A stretch of 64,000 bases of DNA, taken from Pseudomonadota bacterium (GTDB lineage: Bacteria > Pseudomonadota > Gammaproteobacteria > Burkholderiales > Burkholderiaceae_C). Shown piece after piece: positions 1-9,625 of this stretch (its first letter is position 1; each line of letters begins with the position of its first letter). The stretch spans positions 52,198 through 116,197 of the forward strand of contig CAUJIM010000017.1 of the NCBI GenBank assembly GCA_963205335.1, given 5' to 3'. Under the pieces are notes generated by a model. That model saw only the letters and a list, made by a program, of their open reading frames with translations. It was not told the origin of the DNA and ran no database searches. Position numbers and translations under genes: made by a program.

Positions 1-667
1 GCTGTTCGCGTTGGCCACGCTGCTGCTGGCCATGGTGCACTGGCTCAGCCTGCACGCGCGCGGGCGCATGGGCTGGCGCTGGCACGGGCCGGTCACGCTG
101 GCGCAGTTGCTCACCATGGCGCTGGTCGCGCTGTCGCTGTTCGGCTTCAACCGCGACAGCGCGTGGGACGTCTGGGCGGTGTACTTCTTCGGCGCCTACG
201 GCATGGGCATGCTCGCCCATTGGGGCGTGCATGCGGCGAGCCCCGGCCGGGCCGCCGGCTGGGCGGGGCTGATCGCCGCGTTCACGCTGTTGGCCCTGCT
301 GCTCGATTGGCGCGACCGGGTGCTGCTCGCGGGCGCCACGGCGCTGTTCCTGATCGCCGCGCTGCGCACCAGCGCGGCGGCGCGCTGCCTGGACTGGGCG
401 CCGCTGCGGCGGCTGGGGCGCATCTCGTACTCGGTCTTCCTGGTGCACTTCGGGGTGTGCCTGCTGGTCAACGCGGCGGTCGCCACCTGGTGGCCGCAGT
501 CGCTGCCCGCGGCCGCGGCCGGCATGGTGCTGGCGTACGGCCTGTCGCTGCTCGCCGGGCGCGTGCTCTACGAGGCGGTGGAGCGCCGCACCCACACCTG
601 GCGCACCTCGCTGCGCTGGCAGGCCGGGCTGGTCGGCGCGGGGCTGGCGACGGCGCTGCTGTCCTGA
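1..667 (+). CDS. Acyltransferase family 3 membrane protein, 3' part
   Basis: The gene is cut by the left window edge; the frame is open from base 2, so the TTG the ORF track uses is not a trusted start. About 218 residues are visible: a string of hydrophobic segments, then 'LGRISYSVFLVHFGV' near residues 135-150. That motif is typical of the last membrane helices of family 3 (OafA/YrhL-type) acyltransferases. These integral inner-membrane enzymes move acetyl or other acyl groups onto surface sugars; the substrate cannot be read here. The gene ends 19 bases before the end of rnk, which converges on it. It could also be a sugar O-acetylase of LPS or exopolysaccharide; no glycan genes are in view to decide. 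Confidence 0.8.
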   Translation, partial: LFALATLLLAMVHWLSLHARGRMGWRWHGPVTLAQLLTMALVALSLFGFNRDSAWDVWAVYFFGAYGMGMLAHWGVHAASPGRAAGWAGLIAAFTLLALLLDWRDRVLLAGATALFLIAALRTSAAARCLDWAPLRRLGRISYSVFLVHFGVCLLVNAAVATWWPQSLPAAAAGMVLAYGLSLLAGRVLYEAVERRTHTWRTSLRWQAGLVGAGLATALLS

Positions 668-685
668 ACCAGCCGCCCCGCAGCC

Positions 686-1093
686 TCAACGATGCAGCTC
701 GCCCGCGCTCTCGGGCTGCCAGGCGATCGCGTCCACGCGCACCGTGACCTGCCCGGTCGGGCTGGGCATCTGCAGCTCGTCGCCCACGCTCAGGCCGAGC
801 AGGGCGATGCCCACGGGCGCGAACACCGAGACCTTCTCGCTCGAACCGTCCATGTCCCTGGGGTAGACCAGCTGCAGCGTGCTCTCCTTGCCGGTTTCGA
901 GCAGGGTGAAGCGCACCGTCGAGTTCATCGTCACGACGTTGGGCGGCATGTCCTTGGGTTCGAGCACGTCGGCGCGGTCGAGCTCCGCCTCCAGCGCCTC
1001 GCGGCCGGCAAACGCGCTCCCGTCTTTCTCCAGCAGCGTCTGCAGGCGCTCGAAGTCGAGGGAGGAAACGGTGATCTTGGGTTTGCGTGCCAT
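686..1093 (-). CDS. rnk: Rnk, nucleoside diphosphate kinase regulator / GreA-like RNAP-binding protein
   Basis: 135 aa, almost the length of E. coli Rnk (136 aa). A short N-terminal domain (about 1-50, 'SSLDFERLQTLL') precedes a GreA/GreB C-terminal-type domain with 'VFAPVGIALLGLSVGDEL'. Family members bind RNA polymerase near the secondary channel and compete with Gre factors; in E. coli and Pseudomonas Rnk was first seen to influence nucleoside diphosphate kinase levels. The ATG at 1093 is the only good start. The gene stands alone, convergent with the acyltransferase and divergent from the radical-SAM gene. A strong hairpin (1155-1181) lies in the shared upstream region. Confidence 0.92.
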   Translation of the reverse strand: MARKPKITVSSLDFERLQTLLEKDGSAFAGREALEAELDRADVLEPKDMPPNVVTMNSTVRFTLLETGKESTLQLVYPRDMDGSSEKVSVFAPVGIALLGLSVGDELQMPSPTGQVTVRVDAIAWQPESAGELHR

Positions 1094-1154
1094 GGCGGGA
1101 TATTCCTGTCAAAAATTTCTTGTCGGCACGTGGGGGAGCGTACAGACGGACAAA

Positions 1155-1181
1155 GGCCCGGGCAACAGGGTTGTCCGGGCC
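1155..1181. other. Long inverted repeat upstream of rnk
   Basis: GGCCCGGGCAAC-AGGG-TTGTCCGGGCC forms an almost perfect 11-12 bp stem with a 4-nt loop between two divergent genes. On the minus strand it is followed by TTTGT, so it could act as a weak terminator or a structured rnk leader. No run of T follows on the plus strand. The function is inferred only. Confidence 0.5.
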
Positions 1182-1302
1182 GATGCGTCGCGGGGCGGCT
1201 CGAGCCGACGTGCAAGGCTGCCATTGTGCCGGCGAACCGGCGCCGTGCCAAGCGATACCGCAGCGCGGCGCAGTGGCTTGCCTTTGGCGTGGCATGCATG
1301 AA

Positions 1303-1322
1303 TACTGTATATTAAAACAGTA
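1303..1322. promoter_or_regulatory. LexA-binding SOS box
   Basis: TACTGTATATTAAAACAGTA keeps the CTGT-N8-ACAG core and both outer TA/TA pairs of the proteobacterial SOS box. It ends 19 bases before the ATG of the radical-SAM gene at 1342. The AT-rich centre (TATATT) could serve as a -10 element, so LexA would cover the promoter directly. The divergent rnk start is about 210 bases away, so control of the radical-SAM gene is the simpler reading. Confidence 0.85.
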
Positions 1323-1341
1323 TTAAAAATGGCCGCCGTAC

Positions 1342-2451
1342 ATGCCTTCCCCCACTGCGCCTCGTGCTTGCCTGCAGCCGATCAAGGGGCGCGGCAGCGC
1401 CTCGCGCATCGCGCACCGGTTCGAGGCCGATGCGCGCGAGGCCTTCGACGACGGCTGGCCCGGGCCGGACGATGCACAGGCACCGCCGGCGCCGCGCACC
1501 GAGTGGCGCTGGGAAGACGCGCGCAGCGCGCTCACCCGCAATGACTCGCCCGATATTTTCTTCGAGCGGGCCGTCAACCCCTATCGCGGCTGCGAGCATG
1601 GCTGCGTCTATTGCTACGCGCGCGTCACGCACAGCTACCTGGGGCTTTCGCCGGGGCTGGACTTCGAGACCCGCATCGTCGCCAAGCGCAACATCGCGGC
1701 GCTGCTGCGCCGGGAGCTCGCGCGGCCCGGCTACGTCCCGTCGGTGGTCAACATCGGCTCGGCCACCGATTGCTACCAGCCGCTGGAGCGCGAGCTGCGC
1801 CTGACGCGCTCGCTGATCGAGGTGTTGCGCGACGCGCGCCATCCGTTCGCGCTGATCACCAAGAGCAGCGGCGTGGAGCGCGACATCGACCTGCTCGCGC
1901 CCCTGGCCGGGCAGCGCCTGGCGGCGGTCTGCCTCACGGTGACGACGCTCGACGCGCGGCTGGCGCGCCGGCTGGAGCCGCGCGCCGCCGCGCCCTGGCG
2001 GCGCCTGCGCACCATCCGCACGCTGGTGGACGCGGGCATTCCCGTGGGCGTGAGCGTGGCGCCGCAGATCCCTTTCCTCATCGTCGACATGGAGCAGGTC
2101 CTGGCCGCGGCCGCCGATGCCGGGGCGACGTCGGCCTTCTACAGCGTGCTGCGCCTGCCGTGGGAACTCGATCCGCTGATGCGCGAGTGGCTGGCGCTGC
2201 ACTACCCCGAGCGCGCCGCACGGGTGCTCGCGCGCACCCGGGAGCTGCATGGCATCACCGGGCCGGGCGACGGACGGTTGTACCGCAGCGACTTCGCCAC
2301 GCGCATGAAAGGCACGGGGCCGTGGGCCGATCTGCTGCGCCAGCGCTTCGCCAACGCGTGCGCGCGGCTCGGGCTCAACCGCGAACGGCTGGTGCTCGAT
2401 ACCTCGCGGTTCCGCCCGCCTGCACCCGCGGGACAGGGCGTGCTGTTCTGA
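1342..2451 (+). CDS. PA0069-family radical SAM protein (SplB-like)
   Basis: 369 aa. A CX3CX2C iron-sulfur motif ('CEHGCVYC', Cys84/88/91) marks a radical S-adenosylmethionine enzyme. The following aromatic residue pair (VYCYAR) and 'NIGSATDCYQPLERELRLTR' are typical of the COG1533 family, which also holds spore photoproduct lyase. Family members of the PA0069 type have no assigned reaction. The ATG at 1342 was chosen because it lies just after the SOS box; no clear Shine-Dalgarno site is visible. The box suggests induction by DNA damage, as reported for the Pseudomonas aeruginosa homologue, and so a possible role in DNA repair. That role is an inference. Confidence 0.88.
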   Translation: MPSPTAPRACLQPIKGRGSASRIAHRFEADAREAFDDGWPGPDDAQAPPAPRTEWRWEDARSALTRNDSPDIFFERAVNPYRGCEHGCVYCYARVTHSYLGLSPGLDFETRIVAKRNIAALLRRELARPGYVPSVVNIGSATDCYQPLERELRLTRSLIEVLRDARHPFALITKSSGVERDIDLLAPLAGQRLAAVCLTVTTLDARLARRLEPRAAAPWRRLRTIRTLVDAGIPVGVSVAPQIPFLIVDMEQVLAAAADAGATSAFYSVLRLPWELDPLMREWLALHYPERAARVLARTRELHGITGPGDGRLYRSDFATRMKGTGPWADLLRQRFANACARLGLNRERLVLDTSRFRPPAPAGQGVLF

Positions 2452-2487
2452 ACCCGCGGTTCGGCCGGCGGCCGGTAGGCATATGGT

Positions 2488-3414
2488 TCATGCTGCCAAC
2501 GCCACGGCCTCCTTGTCGTGCATCGTCTGCACAAGGCAATCGCCGAAGTCCATGAGCAGTTGTGTGCGCGGCGCGCCGGACCGCGTGATCTCGTAGAAAC
2601 CCATCCGGACCCTGGGATGTGTCAGCGGCCGCAGATTCACGCGATAGCGGTGCGCGACCGCGCTCACGAACGACGGCAGCACGGCACAGCTCGGACCCAG
2701 TTCCACTATCGATAGCGCTGTGTGCAGTTGCAAGAACACCTGAGGTAGCGACTGTTCCACGCCGACCTCGCGCAAGCGCGCATCCACTAATTTCTGGATG
2801 GGGTTGTTCGGCGGCAGGCTCAGCAGAGCAATACCTTTGAGTTCGTTCCAACCGGCCGCAGTTCGCTGCCCGTCCGCACTGCTTGCGAGGATCAGCGAAG
2901 TGTGCAGCAGCAGTGTGCGCCGCAATTCTCTGGATGCGTCCATGAAAACGCCAAAACCGGCGTCGAGCTCTCCAGCCCGGACGCCAGCGTGGATATTGGC
3001 ACGGTCCAGGTCGCGTACGGTGACCTGGACGCCGGGGTGGCTGCGCGCGAATATTTGGCAGACCTCGGGCAATACCGAGGAGGCGATGAAGGGCGTGGCG
3101 CCTATGACCAGGCGGTGGCTCTCGGCAGAGTTGAGTTCGCCGAGCGAGACAGCGGCGGTATCCAGATCAGCCAGCACGCGGGCGGCTACCGGCAGGAAGA
3201 CCTGGCCGTGCGGCGTGAGTGTCACCGAGCGGGTCGTGCGCTCGAACATGCGGCAGTCGAGCTGCTGCTCCATGTCGCGAACCATGCCGCTCAGGCCTGG
3301 CTGGCTCATGTGCAGTTCTTCGGCAGCGCGCGTGAAGCTGCCGGTACGGGCGATGGTTGCGAACGCACGCAACTGCCGCATGGACAGGCTGAGCGGCGAC
3401 GGTGAGCGAATCAT
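2488..3414 (-). CDS. LysR-family transcriptional regulator
   Basis: 308 aa from the ATG at 3414; the track starts three codons earlier at a TTG, and a Met at 3381 just before 'RQLRAFATIARTGSF' is a third option. An N-terminal winged helix-turn-helix ('GSFTRAAEELHMSQPGLS') is followed by the LysR substrate-binding domain. It is divergent from the Bug-type binding protein gene, the usual arrangement for a LysR regulator that controls its neighbour in response to a pathway intermediate. The inducer is unknown; an aromatic acid is likely given the hydroxylase two genes on. Base composition looks less GC-rich than the flanks. Confidence 0.9.
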   Translation of the reverse strand: MIRSPSPLSLSMRQLRAFATIARTGSFTRAAEELHMSQPGLSGMVRDMEQQLDCRMFERTTRSVTLTPHGQVFLPVAARVLADLDTAAVSLGELNSAESHRLVIGATPFIASSVLPEVCQIFARSHPGVQVTVRDLDRANIHAGVRAGELDAGFGVFMDASRELRRTLLLHTSLILASSADGQRTAAGWNELKGIALLSLPPNNPIQKLVDARLREVGVEQSLPQVFLQLHTALSIVELGPSCAVLPSFVSAVAHRYRVNLRPLTHPRVRMGFYEITRSGAPRTQLLMDFGDCLVQTMHDKEAVALAA

Positions 3415-3543
3415 TGATGGCAAATGGAAATGAATTCATCGGATTTTGCAACTTTACTAATCGATCTGGTTGACGTGCAATACCGCTTGGCCACTGTGGC
3501 GGGCTGCACGTTGCGCGCCGCGGGCCCTTCTTATTTCAGCGAG

Positions 3544-4536
3544 ATGTCTTTCATGCCTTTGAAATCTTCCACCATCCTGCGGCGGCGCCTGCTGCTTGGC
3601 GCTGCCTTGACTGCCTGTGTACCGTTGCCGGCCTTTGCCCAGGCCGATTACCCGAACCGGCCGATAACGATCGTGGTGCCGTTCCCCGCCGGCGGGCCTA
3701 CGGATGCCAGCGCCCGCCTGTATGCCAAGGTGATGAGCGAAGCCATCGGCCAGCCGGTTGTCATCGACAACCGGGCTGGCGCTGCCGGAACCGTAGGCAG
3801 TGCCTACGTGGCGCGTGCGGCTGCCGACGGATACACCTTGCTGTGGGGAGGCACGAGCACGCTGGCTGTGGCGCCGGGGCTCTACAAGAAGCTGACATAC
3901 GATCCCGCTTCGTTCGTGCCCGTGGGCATGGCTTTGCGCGGGCCGCTGATGATTGCGGCTTACCCTGGCAGCGGGGTTGCCTCGCTCAAGGAGTTGGTGG
4001 CGACAGCGATGCAGCGCAACCTGACCGTGGCGACCGCGGGCTCGGGCTCCATTGGCCACCTTGCGACCAAACTGCTGGAAGAGGTTGCCGGGATTCCTCT
4101 GACGCACGTGCCCTACCGTGGCGGCGGTCCCGCGTTGAACGACGCCTTGGGTGGCCAGGTCAACCTCATCTTCGACACGGCTGCGGCGCTTGCGCCGCAC
4201 GTGAAGTCGGGCAAACTGCTGGCACTGGCGGTCACCGGTACGCATGCGTATGCGCCGATACCGGAAGTGCCGACCGTGAAGCAGGTGCTGGGCAAGGACT
4301 ATGAAGCCTATTCGTGGTTTGGCCTGGTGGCGATCAAGGGCACGCCCGAGCCGGTGGTGCATGCGCTGATTGCAGCCTTCCAGAAAGCGGCACAGTCGAG
4401 CGAGGTGCGCAGCCAAATTGCGCAGCAGGGTCTGGAGCCCGGGCTGCCCACGACGGAGCAGTTCGGGGCGGTGATCGATACCGATTACAAAAAATGGTCG
4501 AGCATCGTTGCGCGGGCCAAGGTGCAGGCAGATTGA
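3544..4536 (+). CDS. Bug/TctC-family periplasmic substrate-binding protein
   Basis: About 330 aa from the ATG at 3544 (a second ATG at 3553); the track start at 3424 lies in the regulatory gap. The N-terminus 'LKSSTILRRRLLLGAAL' then 'PAFAQA' is an export signal ending near residue 30, possibly Tat-like (RRR). The mature protein starts with 'YPNRPITIVVPFPAGGPTD', the hallmark of the Bordetella uptake gene (Bug/TctC) family. These periplasmic proteins bind carboxylates, aromatic acids or amides for tripartite tricarboxylate transporters. No TctA/TctB membrane genes are adjacent, common for Bug genes in Burkholderiales. Position between the LysR gene and a hydroxylase suggests the ligand is the hydroxylase substrate or a relative. 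Confidence 0.9.
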   Translation: MSFMPLKSSTILRRRLLLGAALTACVPLPAFAQADYPNRPITIVVPFPAGGPTDASARLYAKVMSEAIGQPVVIDNRAGAAGTVGSAYVARAAADGYTLLWGGTSTLAVAPGLYKKLTYDPASFVPVGMALRGPLMIAAYPGSGVASLKELVATAMQRNLTVATAGSGSIGHLATKLLEEVAGIPLTHVPYRGGGPALNDALGGQVNLIFDTAAALAPHVKSGKLLALAVTGTHAYAPIPEVPTVKQVLGKDYEAYSWFGLVAIKGTPEPVVHALIAAFQKAAQSSEVRSQIAQQGLEPGLPTTEQFGAVIDTDYKKWSSIVARAKVQAD

Positions 4537-4552
4537 CCGGCTGGGATACCGC

Positions 4553-5749
4553 ATGAAACAGCAGATATTGATTGCCGGTGCGGGCATCGGCGGGTTGGCT
4601 GCTGCCCTCGCTCTGCTGCGCGATGGCCACGACGTAACGGTGCTGGAGCAGGCCGCGAGGCTTGGCGAAGTGGGTGCGGGCCTGCAACTGAGCGCCAACG
4701 CCACGCGCGTCTTTACGTTGCTGGGCATCGATGACGCAGTGCATGCGGTTGCCAGCGTGCCCGTGGGCAAGCAGGTGCGATTGTGGAGCACGGGGCAAAG
4801 CTGGAAACTCTTCGACCTGGGCCAGCAGTCAGTTGCCGAATACGGCCACCCCTACTACACGCTGTATCGGCCTGACCTGCATGCCGTGCTGGCGAACGCC
4901 GTGCGGGCGCTGAAGGCCGATGCCATCGTACTGGGCGCCCGTTGCACCGGCTTCATCAACGATGAAGACGGTGTCACGCTCGAGCTGGAGGATGGACGCA
5001 CCCTCCGCGGGAGCCTGCTGGTGGGCGCGGATGGCGTGCACTCCCGCATTCGGCAAGGCCTGTTCGGGCAGGACTCGCCCGTGTTTTCGGGCTGCCTGGC
5101 GTGGCGCGGCGTGATCCAGGCCGCGCGGCTGCCCGAGCACCTGCGCACGCCGGTGGGCACCAACTGGATCGGCCCCGGCGGCCACGTCATCCACTATCCG
5201 CTGCGGCACAACGAGTTGGTCAACTTCGTGGGCGTGGTCGAACGCAGTGACTGGACCGTCGAGTCCTGGACTGCTGCCGGTACTACCGAGGAGTGCTTGC
5301 GCGATTTCGCCAACTGGAACGAAGACGTACACACGCTGATCCGCGCCATCGAGATGCCGTTCAAGTGGGCGCTGATGGGGCGCGAACCCTTGCAGCAGTG
5401 GAGTAGCGGGCGGGTCACGCTGCTGGGTGACGCCTGCCACCCCACCTTGCCGTTCCTGGCCCAGGGGGCCGGCATGGCGATCGAAGACGGTGCCATGCTG
5501 GTGCGCTGCCTGCGCGAGACGCAGGATCCGGTTCATGCCTTGCGCCGCTACCAGGACGCACGTGTGGAACGCACCACGCGCATCGTGCGAGGGTCTGCCG
5601 CCAATACCGAGCGCTTCCACAACGCCGCGCTGGCATCGGCCGCGGGTGCGGTGGAATACGTGGACCGAGAATGGAGCGAGGCGCGGGTGCGGGAGCGCTA
5701 CCACTGGCTGTTCGAGTATCAGGTGGACCGGGTGGCACTGCCGGCTTGA
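4553..5749 (+). CDS. FAD-dependent aromatic monooxygenase (3-hydroxybenzoate 6-hydroxylase / salicylate hydroxylase type)
   Basis: 398 aa from the ATG at 4553. Three flavoprotein hydroxylase motifs are visible: the FAD-binding GxGxxG near the N-terminus ('GAGIGGLAAALALL'), the DG motif 'GADGVHSRIR', and the GD motif 'GDACHPTLPFLAQGA'. Length and sequence style resemble 3-hydroxybenzoate 6-hydroxylase, which makes gentisate with NADH and O2; salicylate 1-hydroxylase is the main alternative. It sits 16 bases after the Bug protein gene and probably shares its transcript. No ring-cleavage dioxygenase gene is in the window, so the product must be used elsewhere. Confidence 0.82.
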   Translation: MKQQILIAGAGIGGLAAALALLRDGHDVTVLEQAARLGEVGAGLQLSANATRVFTLLGIDDAVHAVASVPVGKQVRLWSTGQSWKLFDLGQQSVAEYGHPYYTLYRPDLHAVLANAVRALKADAIVLGARCTGFINDEDGVTLELEDGRTLRGSLLVGADGVHSRIRQGLFGQDSPVFSGCLAWRGVIQAARLPEHLRTPVGTNWIGPGGHVIHYPLRHNELVNFVGVVERSDWTVESWTAAGTTEECLRDFANWNEDVHTLIRAIEMPFKWALMGREPLQQWSSGRVTLLGDACHPTLPFLAQGAGMAIEDGAMLVRCLRETQDPVHALRRYQDARVERTTRIVRGSAANTERFHNAALASAAGAVEYVDREWSEARVRERYHWLFEYQVDRVALPA

Positions 5750-5800
5750 AACCGCCGGCGGGGCCCCGCCGTGCCGGTGCGTTCTGTCGCGGCCGCGGGT

Positions 5801-6667
5801 CTATGCCGCGGCCAGCTGCGCCGCGTGGTGCCGCAGGTGGTCGTCGATGAAGCTCTGGATGAAGTAGTAGCCGTGGTCGTAGCCGGGCTGCCGGCGCAGC
5901 GTGAGCGGCTGGCCGATGTGCTGGCACGCGGCTTCGAAGGCCTCGGGGAGCAGCTGCTTGTCGAACAGGAATTTGTCGGCCATGCCCTGGTCGATCAGGA
6001 TGCCGCCGGGGTAGGGCGCCTGTGCCTGGCGCTGCATGAGCAGCGTCGCGTCGTGCTGCGCCCAGCGGACCTCGTCGTCGCCCAGGTAGCCCTTGAACGC
6101 CTTTTGGCCCCAGGCGCACTGCGTCGGGTGGCTGATGGGCGCGAAGGCCGAAAGGCTCTTGAACTTGCCGGGGTGGCGCAGCGCCAGCGTGAGCGCGCCG
6201 TGCCCGCCCATGCTGTGGCCGCACAGCCCCAGGCGCGTGGTGTCGATGGGCAGCGACACGCCCACGAGCGGCAGCAGCTCCTGGAGCAGGTAGCTTTCCA
6301 TGCGCCAGTAGCGCGCCCAGGGCTCCTGCGTCGCGTCGAGGTAGAAGCCCGCGCCGACGCCGAATTCCCAGTCCGCCGCTTCATCGGGCAGGTTGGCGCC
6401 GCGCGGGCTGGTGTCGGGCGCGATCAGCGCCAGGCCCAGCTCGGCGGCCATGCGCTGCGCGCCCGCCTTGATGAGGAAGGTCTCCTCGTTGCAGGTCAGG
6501 CCGGCCAGGAACAGCACCGCAGGCACGCGCCGCCCTTGCACCGCCTGGGGCGGCAGGAAGACGCCGAACTTCATCGGCAGGCCGATTTCGCGCGAGGCGT
6601 GCCGGTAGCTGCGCTGCGCGCCGCCGAAGCAGGCATGCACGTCTTGCAGTTCGAGCAGTGCGGACAC
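5801..6667 (-). CDS. fghA: S-formylglutathione hydrolase
   Basis: 288 aa with the esterase-D fold. 'GHSMGGHGA' carries the nucleophilic serine, and the aspartate and histidine of the triad lie in the C-terminal third ('GYDHGYYFI'). The enzyme hydrolyses S-formylglutathione to formate and glutathione, the last step of glutathione-dependent formaldehyde removal in the cytoplasm. The start is a GTG at 6667. The gene follows adhC on the same strand with a 69-base gap holding a repeat unit, so both are probably one transcript. Confidence 0.95.
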   Translation of the reverse strand: MSALLELQDVHACFGGAQRSYRHASREIGLPMKFGVFLPPQAVQGRRVPAVLFLAGLTCNEETFLIKAGAQRMAAELGLALIAPDTSPRGANLPDEAADWEFGVGAGFYLDATQEPWARYWRMESYLLQELLPLVGVSLPIDTTRLGLCGHSMGGHGALTLALRHPGKFKSLSAFAPISHPTQCAWGQKAFKGYLGDDEVRWAQHDATLLMQRQAQAPYPGGILIDQGMADKFLFDKQLLPEAFEAACQHIGQPLTLRRQPGYDHGYYFIQSFIDDHLRHHAAQLAAA

Positions 6668-6680
6668 CTGTGTTCTCCTG

Positions 6681-6722
6681 TATTGATAGCTGCTGGCGCT
6701 TTATGGACAAGCGCTAGAGGGT
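6681..6722 (-). repeat. Dispersed palindromic repeat, copy A
   Basis: TTGATAGCTGCTGGCGCTT followed by a short loop and AAGCGCTAGAGG. It is the reverse complement of the family seen at 20195, 28359, 32761, 33910 and 62392. It sits between adhC and fghA. Confidence 0.75.
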
Positions 6723-6736
6723 GATTCCGTTCAAAT

Positions 6737-7894
<1,158 letters not shown>

Positions 7895-7927
7895 CTACTG
7901 TAGGCCATGCGCGCCCGGCCTGCCCAT

Positions 7928-7955
7928 GAAAAAGCCCGCCGGGCAGCGGGCTTCG
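7928..7955 (-). terminator. Intrinsic terminator after gltA
   Basis: On the minus strand AGCCCGC-tgcccg-GCGGGCT is followed by TTTTTC. It lies about 20 bases past the gltA stop and separates the TCA genes from adhC-fghA. Confidence 0.85.
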
Positions 7956-7974
7956 GTGCGGCGGGGCAGGGGGA

Positions 7975-9291
7975 TCAGCGCTGCGCGACCGGCTTGACGT
8001 TGCGCCGGGCGGCGCCGACGTACAGCTGGCGCGGGCGGCCGATCTTGTATTCCGGGTCGGCGATCATCTCGTTGAGCTGGGCGATCCAGCCGACGGTGCG
8101 CGCCAGGGCGAAGATGCCGGTGAAGAGCTTGACCGGGATGCCGATCGCGCGCTGCACGATGCCGGAGTAGAAGTCGACGTTCGGGTAGAGCTTGCGCTGC
8201 ACGAAATAGTCGTCCTCCAGGGCGATCTTCTCGAGCTTCTTGGCCAGGGCGAACAGCGGGTCGTTCTCCAGGCCCAGTTCGGCCAGCACCTCGTTGCAGG
8301 TTTCCTGCATCAGCTTGGCGCGTGGGTCGTAGTTCTTGTAGACGCGGTGGCCGAAGCCCATCAGCTTGACGCCCGAGTCCTTGTCCTTGACCTGTTCCAT
8401 GAACTCGCCGACCTTGGCGATGCCGCCGTTGGCCTGGATGTGCTCGAGCATGTTCAGGCAGGCCTCGTTGGCGCCGCCGTGGGCCGGGCCCCAGAGGCAG
8501 GCAACGCCCGCCGCGATGGCCGCGAACGGGTTGGTGCCCGAGCTGCCGCACAGGCGCACGGTGGAGGTGGAGGCGTTCTGCTCGTGGTCGGCGTGCAGGA
8601 TGAAGATGCGGTCGAGCGCCTTCTCCAGCACCGGGCTGACCTTGTAGTCCTCGCACGGGGTGCCGAACATCATGCGCAGGAAGTTGCCGGCGTAGGACAG
8701 GTCGTTGCGCGGGTACATGTAGGGCTGGCCGACGCCGTACTTGTAGGCCATCGCCACGAGCGTGGGCAGCTTGGAGATCAGGCGGATTGCGGCGATCTCG
8801 CGGTGCTCGGCGTTGTGGATGTCGGTGCTGTCGTGGTAGAAGGCCGAGAGCGCGCCGATCAGGCCGGTGAGCACTGCCATCGGGTGCGCGTCGCGGCGGA
8901 AGCCCCGCAGGAAGAACTGCATCTGCTCGTGCACCATGGTGTGGTTGATCACGAGCTTGTGGAAATCGGCGCGCTGCGCCTCGTTGGGCAGCTCGCCCTT
9001 GAGCAGCAGGTAGCAGGTGTCGAGGAAGTCGCACTGCGTGGCCAGCTGCTCGATCGGGTAGCCGCGGTAGAGCAGCTCGCCCTTCTCGCCGTCGATGTAG
9101 GTGATGGCCGACTGGCACGACGCGGTCGAGAGGAAACCGGGGTCGTAGGTGAACATGCCGGTCTGGCCGTAGAGCTTGCGGATGTCGACGACGTCCGGGC
9201 CGATCGTCCCGTGGTAGACGGGAAGCTCCACACTGGGGCCGCCGTTGTCGAACGACAGGGTTGCTTTGTGTTCTGCCAATTGCATGTTCAT
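7975..9291 (-). CDS. gltA: Citrate synthase, type II
   Basis: 438 aa, the length of hexameric NADH-sensitive type II citrate synthases of Gram-negative bacteria (E. coli 427 aa). Visible landmarks are '[15 protein letters not shown]' with a catalytic histidine, '[19 protein letters not shown]', and the C-terminal '[12 protein letters not shown]'. The enzyme joins oxaloacetate and acetyl-CoA in the cytoplasm. It is the last gene of the sdh cluster, 43 bases after sdhE, and ends at a clear terminator. Two in-frame ATG codons (9291, 9285) are possible starts. Confidence 0.97.
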   Translation of the reverse strand: MNMQLAEHKATLSFDNGGPSVELPVYHGTIGPDVVDIRKLYGQTGMFTYDPGFLSTASCQSAITYIDGEKGELLYRGYPIEQLATQCDFLDTCYLLLKGELPNEAQRADFHKLVINHTMVHEQMQFFLRGFRRDAHPMAVLTGLIGALSAFYHDSTDIHNAEHREIAAIRLISKLPTLVAMAYKYGVGQPYMYPRNDLSYAGNFLRMMFGTPCEDYKVSPVLEKALDRIFILHADHEQNASTSTVRLCGSSGTNPFAAIAAGVACLWGPAHGGANEACLNMLEHIQANGGIAKVGEFMEQVKDKDSGVKLMGFGHRVYKNYDPRAKLMQETCNEVLAELGLENDPLFALAKKLEKIALEDDYFVQRKLYPNVDFYSGIVQRAIGIPVKLFTGIFALARTVGWIAQLNEMIADPEYKIGRPRQLYVGAARRNVKPVAQR

Positions 9292-9334
9292 CTCGGTTTT
9301 CCTGGTTGGTGTGGCTGGTGTGGCAATGGGGGCG

Positions 9335-9625
9335 TCAGCCGCCGGACGGGCGCCTGCGCACTTGCGCGAGCACGGTTCTGACTTCCGGGGTGTCGATGTC
9401 CGGCGCGGGTTCGGTGCGGCGCAGGAACAGGTCGAGCAGGTCGTTGTCGGGCAGCGCCATCAGGGCGTCGAGCCCGCGGGCCTGGCCTTCGTCGAGCCGC
9501 TCGCCGTAGGTGGTGAAGAAGCGTTCCAGGAACAGGTCGTTCTCCACCAGACCCCGGCGGCAGCGCCAGCGCAGCACGGAGACTGCGCGCGCGTCCAGCG
9601 GCGACGGAGCCGGCACGGCGGTCAC
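9335..9625 (-). CDS. sdhE: SdhE, succinate dehydrogenase flavinylation/assembly factor
   Basis: 96 aa. In the ORF track this gene is hidden at the end of a longer run-on ORF (9335..10984). I place the start at the GTG at 9625, which overlaps the sdhB stop (GTGA). The protein has the family signature '[15 protein letters not shown]' (RGxxExD-type), the surface that contacts SdhA, and an acidic helical C-terminus ('[11 protein letters not shown]'). SdhE/SDHAF2 proteins promote covalent attachment of FAD to SdhA. Its place directly after sdhB supports the call. Confidence 0.9.
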   Translation of the reverse strand: MTAVPAPSPLDARAVSVLRWRCRRGLVENDLFLERFFTTYGERLDEGQARGLDALMALPDNDLLDLFLRRTEPAPDIDTPEVRTVLAQVRRRPSGG

